Shown here: piece after piece, positions 17,287 through 27,431 of the stretch
Numbering within the stretch: position 1 is the first letter of the stretch
Layout of the letters: the number at the start of each line of letters is the position of its first letter
DNA from: Hahella ganghwensis DSM 17046
GTDB lineage: Bacteria; Pseudomonadota; Gammaproteobacteria; Pseudomonadales; Oleiphilaceae
Assembly: GCF_000376785.1 (NCBI RefSeq)
Contig: NZ_AQXX01000121.1
Location: 31,762-95,761, forward strand
DNA: 64,000 nucleotides
Direction: 5' to 3'
Translations under genes and position numbers: made by a program
Notes under the pieces: generated by a model
The model's input: only the letters and a program-made list of their open reading frames with translations
Databases searched by the model: none
What the model was told of the DNA's origin: nothing

Positions 17287-17922
17287 TCAGGGTTCGAGGT
17301 ATCGATACGGAGCTTCCAGCTGATCAGGCCCGGTCTTGGTAACATTAAGGTCTTTAATCAACCCATCCTTCAAACCATACACCCATCCATGCACAGCAAG
17401 AAACTGCCCGCGATGCCAGGCATTCTGCACAATACTGGTCCTGCAGACATTATGAACCTGCTGCGCAACATTCAACTCGCAAAGCCGATCCACCTGCTCC
17501 CCCTCTGTGGGCAGACTATCAACCTCACCCTTATTCATAAAATAAACGTCTTTGATATGCCGCAGCCAGTTATCAATCATACCAAACTGCTTATTCTGCA
17601 ACGCGGCCTTTACCCCGCCACAACCGTAGTGCCCGGTCACAGTAATGTGCCTGACCTTAAGCACCTCCACTGCAAACTGCAGAACTGAAAGACAGTTCAA
17701 ATCCGAGTGCACCACCACATTGGCAACATTACGGTGAACAAACACCTCACCGGGCATCACCCCAACCACCTCATTCGCCGGCACACGACTATCCGAGCAT
17801 CCGATCCACAAAAATGTGGGGGCCTGCTGCTTCTCTAATGTCGGAAAAAAATCCGGCCGCTCACGACGAGTCCGCTCGGACCAGGCCTTATTATTTTCAA
17901 TGAGACGCTTAACTTCTTCCAC
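17287..17922 (-). CDS. can: Beta-class carbonic anhydrase
   Basis: Interconverts CO2 and bicarbonate. The 211 residues carry the zinc and catalytic residues C42, D44 and R46 (GCSDSR) and H98 and C101 (GHYGCGG), as in E. coli Can. The start codon is GTG at 17922 with GGAGGTG just upstream. The gene stands alone between an epimerase gene and moaB, all on the minus strand. Confidence 0.95.
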   Translation of the reverse strand: MEEVKRLIENNKAWSERTRRERPDFFPTLEKQQAPTFLWIGCSDSRVPANEVVGVMPGEVFVHRNVANVVVHSDLNCLSVLQFAVEVLKVRHITVTGHYGCGGVKAALQNKQFGMIDNWLRHIKDVYFMNKGEVDSLPTEGEQVDRLCELNVAQQVHNVCRTSIVQNAWHRGQFLAVHGWVYGLKDGLIKDLNVTKTGPDQLEAPYRYLEP

Positions 17923-17964
17923 GACACCTCCGTAGCAGCTACCGATAGTAATTCAGAGAATTGA

Positions 17965-18972
17965 TTAAACTTTGTAGTAATCCCGATACCAGTCAACAAA
18001 GCGGGCGATACCTACTTCAACCGTTGTTTCAGGCTTATAACCCACATCATCGATCAGAGCCTGCACATCTGCATAAGTTGCCGGCACATCACCCGGCTGC
18101 ATGGGCAAAAGGTTACGCTCAGCCTTTCTACCCAGACAATCTTCAAGAATTTCAATATAGCGCGAAAGCTCGACAGGGTTATTGCTACCGATGTTATATA
18201 ATCTGTAAGGTGCTTTGCTTGTCCCCGGATCCGGTTGCATGCCGCTCCACTGATCATTGGGAGACGCAACATGATCAAGAGTTCTTATCACCCCTTCAAC
18301 AATATCATCAACATAGGTGAAATCCCGCTTGTGCTTACCGTAGTTGAAAACATCAATCGGCTCGCCGGCCAGGATTTTACGAGTAAAGATAAACAGCGCC
18401 ATATCCGGACGCCCCCAGGGGCCATAGACAGTAAAGAACCTGAGACCAGTTGTCGGTATACCGTAAAGCGAACTGTAAGTGTGAGACATCAGTTCATTGG
18501 ATTTTTTGGTTGCCGCATAGAGACTCAGTGGATGGTCGACATTATCGTGAACAGAAAACGGCATCGACTCGTTAGCACCGTACACTGAGCTGCTGGAAGC
18601 ATATACCAGATGCTCAACCTGATGATGACGACAGCCTTCGAGAATATTCATATGGCCGACCAGGTTGGCTTCCACGTAGGCATGAGGATTTTCCAGAGAG
18701 TATCTCACACCCGCCTGGGCCGCCAGATGTACCACTCTGTCCGGCTTGTGCTTGGCAAATAAAGCCTCCATGCCTGCACGGTCAGCAATATCCAGCCGGA
18801 TATCATTAAATCCTTGCTTGGGCGTTAGTCGGGAAAGACGGGATTCTTTTAGCGAGACCTCATAGTAATCATTCAGATTATCTACACCGATCACTTCGTC
18901 ACCGCGATCGAGTAAACGATGAGCAACGTGAGACCCGATAAAACCCGCCGTTCCTGTTACCAATACCTTCAT
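17965..18972 (-). CDS. UDP-glucuronate 4-epimerase-like NAD-dependent epimerase
   Basis: Extended SDR of 335 residues. [10 protein letters not shown] (7-16) binds NAD; SSSSVYG and [11 protein letters not shown] give the catalytic S, Y and [14 protein letters not shown] near residue 35 and [15 protein letters not shown] are characteristic of UDP-glucuronate 4-epimerases that supply UDP-galacturonate for capsule or LPS. UDP-GlcA could come from Ugd at 41-42 kb. No glycan gene cluster surrounds it, so the end product is unknown. Confidence 0.88.
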   Translation of the reverse strand: MKVLVTGTAGFIGSHVAHRLLDRGDEVIGVDNLNDYYEVSLKESRLSRLTPKQGFNDIRLDIADRAGMEALFAKHKPDRVVHLAAQAGVRYSLENPHAYVEANLVGHMNILEGCRHHQVEHLVYASSSSVYGANESMPFSVHDNVDHPLSLYAATKKSNELMSHTYSSLYGIPTTGLRFFTVYGPWGRPDMALFIFTRKILAGEPIDVFNYGKHKRDFTYVDDIVEGVIRTLDHVASPNDQWSGMQPDPGTSKAPYRLYNIGSNNPVELSRYIEILEDCLGRKAERNLLPMQPGDVPATYADVQALIDDVGYKPETTVEVGIARFVDWYRDYYKV

Positions 18973-19018
18973 ATCTTCTTTCCAGTCAAAAGATTAAGCA
19001 AATCACCGCCAGTCCACC

Positions 19019-19765
19019 TCAGAAATGAACTGTAACACCTACGTATGGCCCACCGAGCGTCAGGTCAGCAGAAATATCACTGACATCGTCCAACTCAACA
19101 TTAATCCTTCGATAGCCTGCCTCAACACCAACCACAGCGATCTCATAATTAATACGCGCAGTAACGTCAACCAGTTGATTATCGTCATACTTCAGACCGG
19201 CAACATTTGCCCCGACACTCAAACCAGTCAACGGGAGGTCAATGCCCACTCCGCCGTATAACATGGGAACAACCTCATCGATCTCGTTTACTGACTGATC
19301 TCCGCTGCCACTCTCACGAATGATCACTTCACCATCAAATATTCTTGCCTGTATTCCCAGGTCCAGATTGACAACATTATCCAGAAGCCGCCAGTATGCA
19401 ATCAGATCAGTATGAGTCAGGTCTATATCTGAAGCGACATCACCGGTAAAGGTCACACCATCGAATGTCTTTGTTAAAGACCCATTGGCGGACTGACTCA
19501 GTTCGGTATATTGCAGACGAAAGTTGGGCACAGCCGGTACAGGATGCTCGAAGGCAACATAGGCCTGGACAAAGGTGTCATCATCAAAGCCTAGCTCATT
19601 TTCCACATCCACAACCTCAGGACCTGACTGAACATCCCCAGACAGCCCCGCATTCCAGACACTGACTCCCGCGTATATCCCCAGCGTGTCAGCATTGACA
19701 CCCATGCTGGAAATACCCAGGACAACCGCCGCCAACCATAAACGGCCAGACTCCTTTATCTGCAT
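19019..19765 (-). CDS. Outer-membrane beta-barrel protein (TIGR04219-like)
   Basis: A 248-residue protein with a signal peptide (WLAAVVLGISSMGVNA, cleavage before DTLG at about 25). Mature sequence begins LGIYAGVSVWNAGLSGDVQ and alternates beta strands with acidic loops, finishing LGGPYVGVTVHF with a C-terminal Phe typical of outer-membrane barrels. It resembles the TIGR04219 family, whose function is unknown. Probably about ten strands, judged by eye. Confidence 0.8.
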   Translation of the reverse strand: MQIKESGRLWLAAVVLGISSMGVNADTLGIYAGVSVWNAGLSGDVQSGPEVVDVENELGFDDDTFVQAYVAFEHPVPAVPNFRLQYTELSQSANGSLTKTFDGVTFTGDVASDIDLTHTDLIAYWRLLDNVVNLDLGIQARIFDGEVIIRESGSGDQSVNEIDEVVPMLYGGVGIDLPLTGLSVGANVAGLKYDDNQLVDVTARINYEIAVVGVEAGYRRINVELDDVSDISADLTLGGPYVGVTVHF

Positions 19766-19864
19766 AACTTGCGCTCCTGTGTCATTGAAAGTTGACCACT
19801 GTATCGAAACTTTCCCCGGCCAGTCTGTACCAAGACAAAACCACGTATATCAGAGCAAGGGATA

Positions 19865-20575
19865 TTAAAATGTCACACCCAGGCGTTTACCCACTTCTTC
19901 ATAATACTCAATAACATTTCCCAGATCCTGGCGAAAACGGTCCTTATCCATCTTTTCTCCAGTTTTGGCATCCCAGATACGACACCCATCCGGACTGAAC
20001 TCATCCCCGAGAACAACCTGCCCTTCAAACAGACCAAACTCCAGCTTGTAATCCACCAAAGTCATACCGGCATTAGCGAATAGAGTCTTGAGCACATCAT
20101 TCACTTGAAAAGTCAGACTTCTCATCTGATCCAACTGATCCTGGGTTGCCCATCCAAAAGCAAGCGCGTGATATTCATTGATCATCGGATCATGAAGCTC
20201 ATCATTTTTCAGGAACAACTCAAAGGTACTTGGTGTTAACACAGTACCTTCTTTGATTCCCAGGCGCTTACAAAGACTACCTGCCGCAACATTACGCACA
20301 ACGCATTCCACGGGAATCATCTTAAGATTTTTAACCAGGGATTCATTATCCGAGATCAACTTCTCAAAGTGCACCGGTACGCCAGCATCTTTAAGCTTTT
20401 CCATGACAAACGCATTGAACTTATTATTCACCATGCCTTTGCGAGATAGCTGAGCCTTTTTAACACCGTCGAAAGCGGAGGTATCATCACGGAACTCCAT
20501 GATAAACCGATCGGGATCATCAGTCTTAAAAATGGATTTTGCTTTACCGGAATAAAGCTCTTCACGCTTTTGCAT
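19865..20575 (-). CDS. purC: SAICAR synthase PurC
   Basis: Phosphoribosylaminoimidazole-succinocarboxamide synthase, a step of de novo purine synthesis. The ATG at 20575 ([16 protein letters not shown]) follows GGAG by about 8 bases; an upstream TTG at 20590 is less likely. SGKAKSIF (9-16) and [11 protein letters not shown] are ATP-site motifs, and VDYKLEFG is the signature near residue 170. Length is 236 residues, normal. The order dapA-bamC-purC is conserved with E. coli. Confidence 0.95.
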   Translation of the reverse strand: MQKREELYSGKAKSIFKTDDPDRFIMEFRDDTSAFDGVKKAQLSRKGMVNNKFNAFVMEKLKDAGVPVHFEKLISDNESLVKNLKMIPVECVVRNVAAGSLCKRLGIKEGTVLTPSTFELFLKNDELHDPMINEYHALAFGWATQDQLDQMRSLTFQVNDVLKTLFANAGMTLVDYKLEFGLFEGQVVLGDEFSPDGCRIWDAKTGEKMDKDRFRQDLGNVIEYYEEVGKRLGVTF

Positions 20576-20719
20576 GGGTGCATTCTCCAAAAAGATATCT
20601 GTTGTACAGATCAGTGTGGTAATCCCACAAGATTAATAGACTTTGAATTGACCCGACAGAGTCAAAAGTCACTTTCGCCTCCCGGGGCAGCTTTCACTGG
20701 CCCCGGACAGCGGGTGACA

Positions 20720-21748
20720 TCAGGATAAATGATCAAGCAGCTGGTTCAACAGCCGAACCTGATCCTGAGGGTCAACATCCGACTTTGTTGGAAGCGAGGT
20801 TATATGAATACCATCAGCCTCCCGAGTCAGCTCAACACGAAAATTAAAACGATCCGAGAGCAGATCCTGGTCTTCGCCTTTTAACCAGCCGAAGAAGCCT
20901 CCGGATTTTTTCTTTTCTTCCTTACTGTAACGAACAAAGTAAATACCTTCACTGCGGTTTAAATCCACAACCGAGGCCTCACTTTTAGTTAGCGCCTCTC
21001 CAACAGCAAACCAGGCTCTTTCAAAGTCCAGCTTTACGCGAATATATGGCGTTGTGCCAGCTTCATTCACCAGCGCCAGCTTTTCTTCACCGCCGATATT
21101 CTGGGCCACCAGAGAATAGCTTTCCAAAGACTCTGCGTTTTCATCCAGGTAACCTTTGACGCCACTCAACAGTGCCTGCTGGGTATCCGCACCAAATTCA
21201 GAAAACATTACAGGAGCCACCCTGACTTCAGAACTGCGTCTCTTCAGTCCCTGCTGCACATAGATATGCAGCAGCACTTCATCATTGCGGACAAATGGTT
21301 TCAAGCCGTTATTTTCAAGGAAGTTCGCCACTTTCAGAGAGGTTGCAGACAACCTTACCTGCATATTACCGGCGGAAGTATTAACTTCACGAACCTCGGC
21401 ACCCTGAGACTCCCAATAGGTCTTTAATGCAGGCCAGATTTTGCCCGGTGCCTCACTTGCAAGCAGCCAGGTATCTGATTCAGTAGATTTGACGACAAAC
21501 TGTTCAAGCAATATTTCCAATCCAGGCTCTGGCGGCGGAGGTACCTGGAACTCTTTGGTTGCCACAAACCCTTGATCGGCTTCCGGCACAGGATACCTGT
21601 CTCTTAAACGCCTGTCGGAATACCACTCGGGGACTACCATCGGCTCACCTTTACTGGCTGCCATATATTGATCGGTCCTGTCTTTGATAAGACTGCACCC
21701 GGAAGTAACCACCAGGGCCACTCCACATAGAACATAAATGATTCGCAT
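20720..21748 (-). CDS. bamC: Outer-membrane assembly lipoprotein BamC
   Basis: Component of the BAM complex, which folds beta-barrel proteins into the outer membrane. The ATG at 21748 gives a lipoprotein signal MRIIYVLCGVALVVTSGC with Cys at residue 18; an in-frame ATG at 21766 is also possible. After an unstructured proline-rich region (FQVPPPPEPG) come two helix-grip domains; WLLASEAPGKIWPALKTYWE marks the first. Length of about 342 residues and position between dapA and purC agree with BamC. Confidence 0.92.
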   Translation of the reverse strand: MRIIYVLCGVALVVTSGCSLIKDRTDQYMAASKGEPMVVPEWYSDRRLRDRYPVPEADQGFVATKEFQVPPPPEPGLEILLEQFVVKSTESDTWLLASEAPGKIWPALKTYWESQGAEVREVNTSAGNMQVRLSATSLKVANFLENNGLKPFVRNDEVLLHIYVQQGLKRRSSEVRVAPVMFSEFGADTQQALLSGVKGYLDENAESLESYSLVAQNIGGEEKLALVNEAGTTPYIRVKLDFERAWFAVGEALTKSEASVVDLNRSEGIYFVRYSKEEKKKSGGFFGWLKGEDQDLLSDRFNFRVELTREADGIHITSLPTKSDVDPQDQVRLLNQLLDHLS

Positions 21749-21810
21749 GGATTTCACTTCAACCATGTAAGGGCCTGGCACCGAGGCTCTGCTTTAAAAC
21801 AGGTACGGCC

Positions 21811-22689
21811 TCAGACAGCGGCATTCAAAACCTTCAGAGCAGCTCTCACTGTCTCATGATATTGGGCATCCAGCTCAGTCAGCGGCAGACGAATACCTTT
21901 CTGAATGAGCCCCATTTCTGCCAGAGCCCATTTTACCGGGATAGGATTGGATTCAAGGAACAACGCATTATGCAACGGCATCAATTTGGCCTGGAGCGCC
22001 AAGGCGGCATCGTACTCTCCGTTCAAAGCCAGTTCACAAAGCTCTGACATCAGCTTTGGAGCCACATTGGCTGTTACAGAAATATTGCCCTTACCGCCTG
22101 CCAGAATTAGATCAACAGCAGTCCCGTCATCGCCTGAATACACAGCGAAGTCCGAACCTACTGATTCAATCAGCGCCTGACCGCGGGGCACATCCCCAGT
22201 CGCATCTTTGATGCCCACAATGTTGGGTATTTCCGACAATCGACATACGGTGCTGTTAAGCATGTCACAAGCTGTACGGCCGGGAACATTATAAAGAATC
22301 TGCGGAATATCCACCGATTCGGCAAGCAACTTAAAGTGTCGGTAGAGCCCTTCCTGAGTAGGTTTGTTGTAGTAAGGAGTTACCAGCAGACAGGCATCAG
22401 CGCCGGCAGCCTTAGCCTGCTCTGTAAGGTGCAAAGCCTCCTGGGTGGAGTTAGCTCCGGTTCCGGCAATCACCGGAATACGTTTGGCGACGTATTTAAC
22501 GACATGTTTTAAGACAGCTTCGTGCTCTTCAAAGTCCAGAGTTGCAGACTCACCTGATGTGCCAACGGCCACAATTCCGTGGGTACCGTTCTCAATATGG
22601 AAGTCCAGCAGTCGATCCAGAGCTTCCCAGTCGATGCTGCCGTCTTCATGCATTGGTGTCGCCAAAGCCACCAAGCTACCTGTAATCAT
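21811..22689 (-). CDS. dapA: 4-Hydroxy-tetrahydrodipicolinate synthase DapA
   Basis: First committed enzyme of lysine and diaminopimelate synthesis, condensing pyruvate with aspartate semialdehyde. The 292-residue barrel contains T44 (VGTSGES), Y133 (ILYNVPGRT) and the Schiff-base K161 (VGIKDATGD). It heads dapA-bamC-purC on the minus strand, with 62 bases to bamC, and is divergent from the gcvR-like gene, as in E. coli. Confidence 0.97.
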   Translation of the reverse strand: MITGSLVALATPMHEDGSIDWEALDRLLDFHIENGTHGIVAVGTSGESATLDFEEHEAVLKHVVKYVAKRIPVIAGTGANSTQEALHLTEQAKAAGADACLLVTPYYNKPTQEGLYRHFKLLAESVDIPQILYNVPGRTACDMLNSTVCRLSEIPNIVGIKDATGDVPRGQALIESVGSDFAVYSGDDGTAVDLILAGGKGNISVTANVAPKLMSELCELALNGEYDAALALQAKLMPLHNALFLESNPIPVKWALAEMGLIQKGIRLPLTELDAQYHETVRAALKVLNAAV

Positions 22690-23002
22690 GTCTTACTCCA
22701 CAAGAGACTCACAATCCCCTGAACAGGGAAAGGATTATAATGTTAGAAAAATCGACCCACTATGGTACTCATCGCCTTCTGCCTTCACAAGAGCCGTCAG
22801 CAGCTTATTAACAATATTCCATGTTGGCAGGACACTCCTTTCCACTAAGATTCTATGAAGATGCGTCATAATTCCAGGAAGCACACTTTTTACCCCACCG
22901 TTAGCCTTGACAGTGCACGCCCTCAAGAGTATCAATGTGGCATCTTACCAACACGGTAACAAACCCTCTAACTCGTCAACTGAAAAAGGTTAACAGCCAA
23001 CT
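22690..23002. other. Intergenic region between divergent dapA and gcvR-like genes
   Basis: 313 bases containing both promoters. No ORF, RNA gene or clear operator was recognised. Confidence 0.5.
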
Positions 23003-23551
23003 ATGGTTAACCCAGTATCTCAAATAAATCATTTGGTTATCTCCGCTATTGGCGAAGACCGGCCAGGAATTGTCAACGAACTTTCCAAGCTTTGCAGAGA
23101 ATATCAATGCAACATCATCGACAGCCGGATGACCGTTCTGGGAGGTGAGTTTGCTGTCATCATGATGATTTCAGGCAACTGGGATTCAGTGGCAAAGCTT
23201 GAGAGCGCCATTCCCACCATCGCGCGCAAGCTGGATTTGACCACCATGGTCAAACAAACCAAAGCCAGACTCCCAGCCAAGTCCATTACCTACTCAATTA
23301 ACGTGGTAGCCCTGGACCAGCCTGGTATCGTCCACGATATCTCACAGTTTTTCTCCCGTCGGAATATCAATATTGCCGACCTGGAAACCAATACATACAG
23401 CGCCCCTCATTGCGGGACCCAGATGTTTAACCTGAATATGACCATCCATATTCCGTCCGAAACTCATCTGGCAAGCCTGAGAGAAGAGTTTATGCTGTTC
23501 TGCGATGACCGCAATCTGGATGCCGTTATCGAACCCGTTCGCAACCTGTAA
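23003..23551 (+). CDS. gcvR: ACT-domain regulator, GcvR-like
   Basis: A 182-residue protein of two ACT domains: the first begins LVISAIGEDRPGIVNELSKL (about 12-31) and the second INVVALDQPGIVHDISQFFS (about 98-117). This is the architecture of GcvR, which represses the glycine cleavage system with GcvA. Position next to bcp and divergent from dapA matches gcvR in E. coli. Without gcvA in view the exact regulatory target is inferred from family and synteny. Confidence 0.85.
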   Translation: MVNPVSQINHLVISAIGEDRPGIVNELSKLCREYQCNIIDSRMTVLGGEFAVIMMISGNWDSVAKLESAIPTIARKLDLTTMVKQTKARLPAKSITYSINVVALDQPGIVHDISQFFSRRNINIADLETNTYSAPHCGTQMFNLNMTIHIPSETHLASLREEFMLFCDDRNLDAVIEPVRNL

Positions 23552-23561
23552 TCCCCTTCCC

Positions 23562-23588
23562 TAAGGCAGCCGTATAAAGGCTGCCTTA
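23562..23588 (+). terminator. Hairpin between gcvR-like gene and bcp
   Basis: Ten-bp stem TAAGGCAGCC / GGCTGCCTTA with a 7-base loop, just after the gcvR-like stop. It lacks a good U-tract, so it may only partly separate the two genes. Confidence 0.4.
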
Positions 23589-23625
23589 AACCTATCAACA
23601 CCAACAAACCACAATAGAGAAAACC

Positions 23626-24087
23626 ATGATTGAGTTGAATAAACAGATCCCGGAATTCACAGCTCACGCGACTCCTGACCAAACCATAACCTCAAGTGAG
23701 CTACAGGGAAAAAACGTTGTCATCTATTTTTATCCGAAAGACAACACTCCAGGTTGCACTACAGAAGGACAGGACTTCCGCGACCATCATGAAGCATTCT
23801 CCAAACACAACACCGTCATATTTGGCGTGTCCAAGGACAGCCTGAAAACCCACCAGAACTTCAAAGCCAAGCATGAGTTTCCATTTGAACTGATAACCGA
23901 TCCGAATGAAGAGCTATGCAAACTATTCGACGTTATCAAGTTGAAAAAGCTTTACGGAAAAGAGTATATGGGGATTGAGCGGTCGACATTCCTGATTGAT
24001 AGCTCAGGAAAGCTCGCAAAAGAGTGGCGCAAAGTAAAAGTCAAAGGTCACGTTACAGAAGTTCTGGAAGCCGCCAGCCAACTTTAG
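23626..24087 (+). CDS. bcp: Thioredoxin-dependent thiol peroxidase Bcp
   Basis: Peroxiredoxin of the Bcp/PrxQ family that reduces hydroperoxides, 153 residues. The peroxidatic Cys is C44 in NTPGCTTEGQDF. The resolving Cys normally five residues later in PrxQ-type enzymes is absent (Q49), so it is probably a one-Cys type or uses the distant Cys in NEELCKLF. ESxIDS-like STFLIDSSG near the C-terminus is typical. Confidence 0.93.
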   Translation: MIELNKQIPEFTAHATPDQTITSSELQGKNVVIYFYPKDNTPGCTTEGQDFRDHHEAFSKHNTVIFGVSKDSLKTHQNFKAKHEFPFELITDPNEELCKLFDVIKLKKLYGKEYMGIERSTFLIDSSGKLAKEWRKVKVKGHVTEVLEAASQL

Positions 24088-24128
24088 AATCGGAGAACGC
24101 AACCAACACCTCCACCTCACAGACTGAG

Positions 24129-24151
24129 CGCCGGCCAGCACTAGGCCGGCG
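24129..24151. other. GC-rich hairpin at the convergent bcp / permease ends
   Basis: Perfect 8-bp stem CGCCGGCC / GGCCGGCG with a 7-base loop, overlapping the permease stop codon. No U-tract; possible 3'-end hairpin for either transcript. Confidence 0.4.
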
Positions 24152-25202
24152 AACCGGCTGATCGCGGCCAGGCAGCAAAAATGGCTTTGATGAGTGTTGC
24201 CAACGGAATCGCAAAAAACACTCCCCATATCCCCCAGAACCCACCAAACAGCAGAACACTGGTGATAATAATGACCGGATGCAGGTTAACAACCTCCGAG
24301 AAAAGCAAAGGCACCAGCACATTGCCATCCACTCCCTGAATCACACCATAGATGACCATCAACCAGATAAACTCACTCCCCCATCCGAATTGAAAAAGTC
24401 CGATCAGCGCAACAGGAATCGTCACCACTGCCGCTCCGATGTAGGGAATCACAACAGACAACCCCACGAGAATCGCCAACAATACAGAATACTCCAATCC
24501 GACCCAGACAAAAGCCAGGTATGTGGCAACTCCAACAATGACAATCTCCAGAACCTTTCCGCGAATATAATTGGCAAACTGCAGATTGGATTCACGCCAG
24601 ATTTCTTTCATTAATCGGCGCTCTGCCGGCAAAAAGGACGACAAAGAAGCCAGCAACTGCTCTTTATCCTTTAAAAAGAAAAACACCATAATTGGCACCA
24701 ATACCGCATATATCATAATCGCGATAACTGCCGGGATACTGGAAAGAGAGAAAGACAACACCCATTGAGTAAAAGAGGTGACCTCATTGGTGACCTGAGA
24801 ATAAACACTTGCCACCGCCTCCTCTGAAATCAACTCAGGGTATCTTTCTGGCAACAGCTTGATAAGGCTTTGAGCATTCGACAACATATGAGGAAGCTCT
24901 TTGAACAGCGAACTCACCTGCGTCGCCACCAACGGCAGCAATACAAGCACCGTAGCCAGAGTCAGTCCGAGAAACACAGCAAACACCGTTAACACCGCGT
25001 ATATGTGCCCCACCCCCATACGCTGCAACTTCACAACCAACCCCTGAAGAATATAGGCAATTACGATACTGGCGAGAACTGGCGTAATCAGGGCTCCCAG
25101 AGTCAGCAGCAGAAACGTACTGATAGCCAACAGCAGGAACACGATGACCGCTTCTTCATCAGAAAAATACTTCTCAAACCAGCTTCGTATAATTTTCAGC
25201 AT
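24141..25202 (-). CDS. perM: AI-2E family transporter, PerM-like permease
   Basis: A 353-residue integral membrane protein with about seven to eight hydrophobic segments. The PF01594 pattern is clear: an N-terminal pair of helices, then a soluble middle portion (FKELPHMLSNAQSLIKLLPE), PIMVFFFLKDKEQLL, and a C-terminal GVIQGVDGNVLVPLLFSEVVNLHPVIII. The family includes PerM and the TqsA-type exporters; the substrate is unknown. Location between bcp and bepA matches perM in E. coli. Confidence 0.88.
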   Translation of the reverse strand: MLKIIRSWFEKYFSDEEAVIVFLLLAISTFLLLTLGALITPVLASIVIAYILQGLVVKLQRMGVGHIYAVLTVFAVFLGLTLATVLVLLPLVATQVSSLFKELPHMLSNAQSLIKLLPERYPELISEEAVASVYSQVTNEVTSFTQWVLSFSLSSIPAVIAIMIYAVLVPIMVFFFLKDKEQLLASLSSFLPAERRLMKEIWRESNLQFANYIRGKVLEIVIVGVATYLAFVWVGLEYSVLLAILVGLSVVIPYIGAAVVTIPVALIGLFQFGWGSEFIWLMVIYGVIQGVDGNVLVPLLFSEVVNLHPVIIITSVLLFGGFWGIWGVFFAIPLATLIKAIFAAWPRSAGSPA

Positions 25203-25339
25203 TACAACAACTCAATAAATCTTGTAGATCATTCGATCGCTTACCCGAATTTCTTTTTCAGAGCATCAGAATCGGCAGGCCAACTTACCAGACTAATAAC
25301 CAAAAAAGTATTGGACTAGAATTTCAAGATGTCGACCAA

Positions 25340-25579
25340 CTAACCTTTTTCAATCCAAAAATGAAACTCACCTTCTTCCTCTCGATGTTCAAGCAATTGA
25401 TGCGCGCTTAACTCCAAATACGACCCAAAGTCTCTCACTGAACCTGGATCCGTAGCCACCACATGCAACCGCTCTCCCGCAGCCATCTGATTCAGCTGCT
25501 GCTTGGTTTTCAGCAACGGCATCGGGCAGTGCAGCCCTCGCAGATCCAGCAGCTTCTCCTCAGAAGACGCTTCAGACAT
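25340..25579 (-). CDS. TusA-family sulfurtransferase
   Basis: A 79-residue protein with DLRGLHCPMPLLKTK; the Cys at residue 18 is the sulfur-carrying residue of the family. The ATG at 25579 follows GGAG at good spacing, and an upstream TTG start is less likely. Members relay sulfur for tRNA thiolation or molybdenum cofactor. Several paralogues exist in gammaproteobacteria, so it need not be TusA itself. It lies between perM and bepA. Confidence 0.88.
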   Translation of the reverse strand: MSEASSEEKLLDLRGLHCPMPLLKTKQQLNQMAAGERLHVVATDPGSVRDFGSYLELSAHQLLEHREEEGEFHFWIEKG

Positions 25580-25845
25580 GTCAATCTCCAAACAGGAAAT
25601 ACCTCGAAAATAAACCAGCCTCGCCTACGATGCGATCATACCAACAACCATGCCTCCAACATCGAAGCCTCTCAACATACTCGTCAGAGCCAGCAAACGT
25701 CCCAAGTCTACATTACTCACCAAGACTCGCGCGATCATAGGCTGTTCCAAGGCGAATTGCCATATTGTAATTTTGTATCGGGAAAGTTGTTTTGGCCTCC
25801 CCCCGCGGACTATGCTATCAACTCGTACCATTTTATTCGTAACGG

Positions 25846-27384
25846 ATGCAAGCAGCCCACCGCTTAGCCATCCAGATCTACCCCAGGCAACAGGTAGTCA
25901 TTGTGACACTCAGGTTTCTTAATTTTTTAATCTCCAAAATCAGCCTTCGCTCCCTGAACCGAGCCATTATCTTTTCGCTTGGGCTGACACTTGCGCATCC
26001 TGCCCATTCAGCAAATGAAGACGGACTTCCCGACCTTGGCAACAGCTCTGGCAGTATAACCCCTTCCCAGGAACAGGCTTTGGGACAGGCATGGCTGAGA
26101 TCTCTGCGGGGACAGGTTCAAATGCTGGAGGATCCTCTGACCATCCAGTATGTTAAAGATCTAATATTCAAACTGGCTCCCAATAGCCAGTTAACAGACA
26201 GAAGCCTTACCACGATTGTCGTCGATTCCAGCGCTTTGAATGCCTTCGCCGTGCCGGGAGGTGTTATCGGGGTGAACGGAGGACTATTTCTCCACGCACA
26301 GACAGAGCAAGAGTTTGCAGGAGTCCTGGCCCACGAGCTGGCCCATTTGAGCCAACGCCACTTCGCCCGCCGACTGGAAGAAAGCAAGTCCTATACGGCT
26401 TTGAATATGGCAGGCATACTCGCCAGCGTCATTCTGGCGGCAGCCGGAGGAACTGACGCAGGCATAGCCGCACTGGCTTCCAGCCAGGCCCTCTCCCTTC
26501 AGGAACAACTCAGCTACAGTCGCCAGAACGAACAGGAAGCAGATCGTATAGGCATGGAAACTTTGATTAATACAGGGATGGACGCACAGGCAATGCCAGC
26601 CATGTTTGAACGCATGCTGAAAAACTCCCGTTACAGCTCTCAGGTACCGGAATATCTCCGCACACACCCACTTACAGAGTCACGCGTTGCTGACACAGCA
26701 AACAGAGCAGCATCTTCCCCTCCTGGTAATTACCAGGAAGATGTCGACTATTACTTTGTGCAAAGTCGAATATTGACCCACTATGCAAAGAATGCTGAAG
26801 AGGCTCTACAGGTATTTAATGGCAGAATCAGTAACAACACCGGCATCAAACGCAAAGCTGCTCTTTATGGTGCTGTACTTGCCACAATAAAGGTGAATCG
26901 CCCCAAGGAGAGTAAAAATGCCTTAACGCAGTTGCTAAACACTGACGCCAACAGAATTTCTGTAGTTTTACTACACGCAGACTGGTTGACCGCAACTGAC
27001 CAACAAGACGCCGCCATCAATCTACTTAAGCGACACTTGGAAAGAAATCCCGACAATTACCCCTTGTCACGAGCGTTGGCTAATCTTTATAACAAACAGG
27101 AAAGATACACCAAGGCCGAAGAGATCCTTAGACGACTGACCACCCATTACGGGAGTGAACCAGACTTGTGGTACCAAATGGCAGAAACACACGGCCTGGC
27201 AGGATCTATCGCTGAACTCCATCAGGCAAGAGCAGAGTATTTTTACTTGAAAGGCGATATAGGAAGAGCCACCCAACAACTTAGACAGGCATTAAAAAAA
27301 GCCGAGGGAAATTATCAGCAAACGCTAATCATTAAAAACCGCCTGAAAGAAGTCAGCGCGGCAGGGGAAGGATATAAGTTTTAA
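25846..27384 (+). CDS. bepA: Periplasmic M48 metalloprotease/chaperone BepA
   Basis: Assists or degrades LptD and other outer-membrane proteins during BAM assembly. The zinc motif is HELAH (H163, E164, H167) with third ligand E231 (NEQEADRIG). LPDLGNSSGS after the signal region and a C-terminal TPR region (about 290-510) are as in E. coli BepA. A signal peptide ends near HPAHSA (about 56); an ATG at 25846 or a GTG at 25903 may be the start, the latter giving a shorter, more normal signal. Synteny with perM supports the call. Confidence 0.92.
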   Translation: MQAAHRLAIQIYPRQQVVIVTLRFLNFLISKISLRSLNRAIIFSLGLTLAHPAHSANEDGLPDLGNSSGSITPSQEQALGQAWLRSLRGQVQMLEDPLTIQYVKDLIFKLAPNSQLTDRSLTTIVVDSSALNAFAVPGGVIGVNGGLFLHAQTEQEFAGVLAHELAHLSQRHFARRLEESKSYTALNMAGILASVILAAAGGTDAGIAALASSQALSLQEQLSYSRQNEQEADRIGMETLINTGMDAQAMPAMFERMLKNSRYSSQVPEYLRTHPLTESRVADTANRAASSPPGNYQEDVDYYFVQSRILTHYAKNAEEALQVFNGRISNNTGIKRKAALYGAVLATIKVNRPKESKNALTQLLNTDANRISVVLLHADWLTATDQQDAAINLLKRHLERNPDNYPLSRALANLYNKQERYTKAEEILRRLTTHYGSEPDLWYQMAETHGLAGSIAELHQARAEYFYLKGDIGRATQQLRQALKKAEGNYQQTLIIKNRLKEVSAAGEGYKF

Positions 27385-27410
27385 GTCCCTGCCCGCACTA
27401 TCGTCATTGA

Positions 27411-27431
27411 GTGTCAGGCGTTGCCTGACAC
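27411..27431. other. Hairpin at the convergent bepA / nadA ends
   Basis: Perfect 9-bp stem GTGTCAGGC / GCCTGACAC with a 3-base loop covering the last codons and stop of nadA. No U-tract. Possibly a 3'-end element for both genes. Confidence 0.35.
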
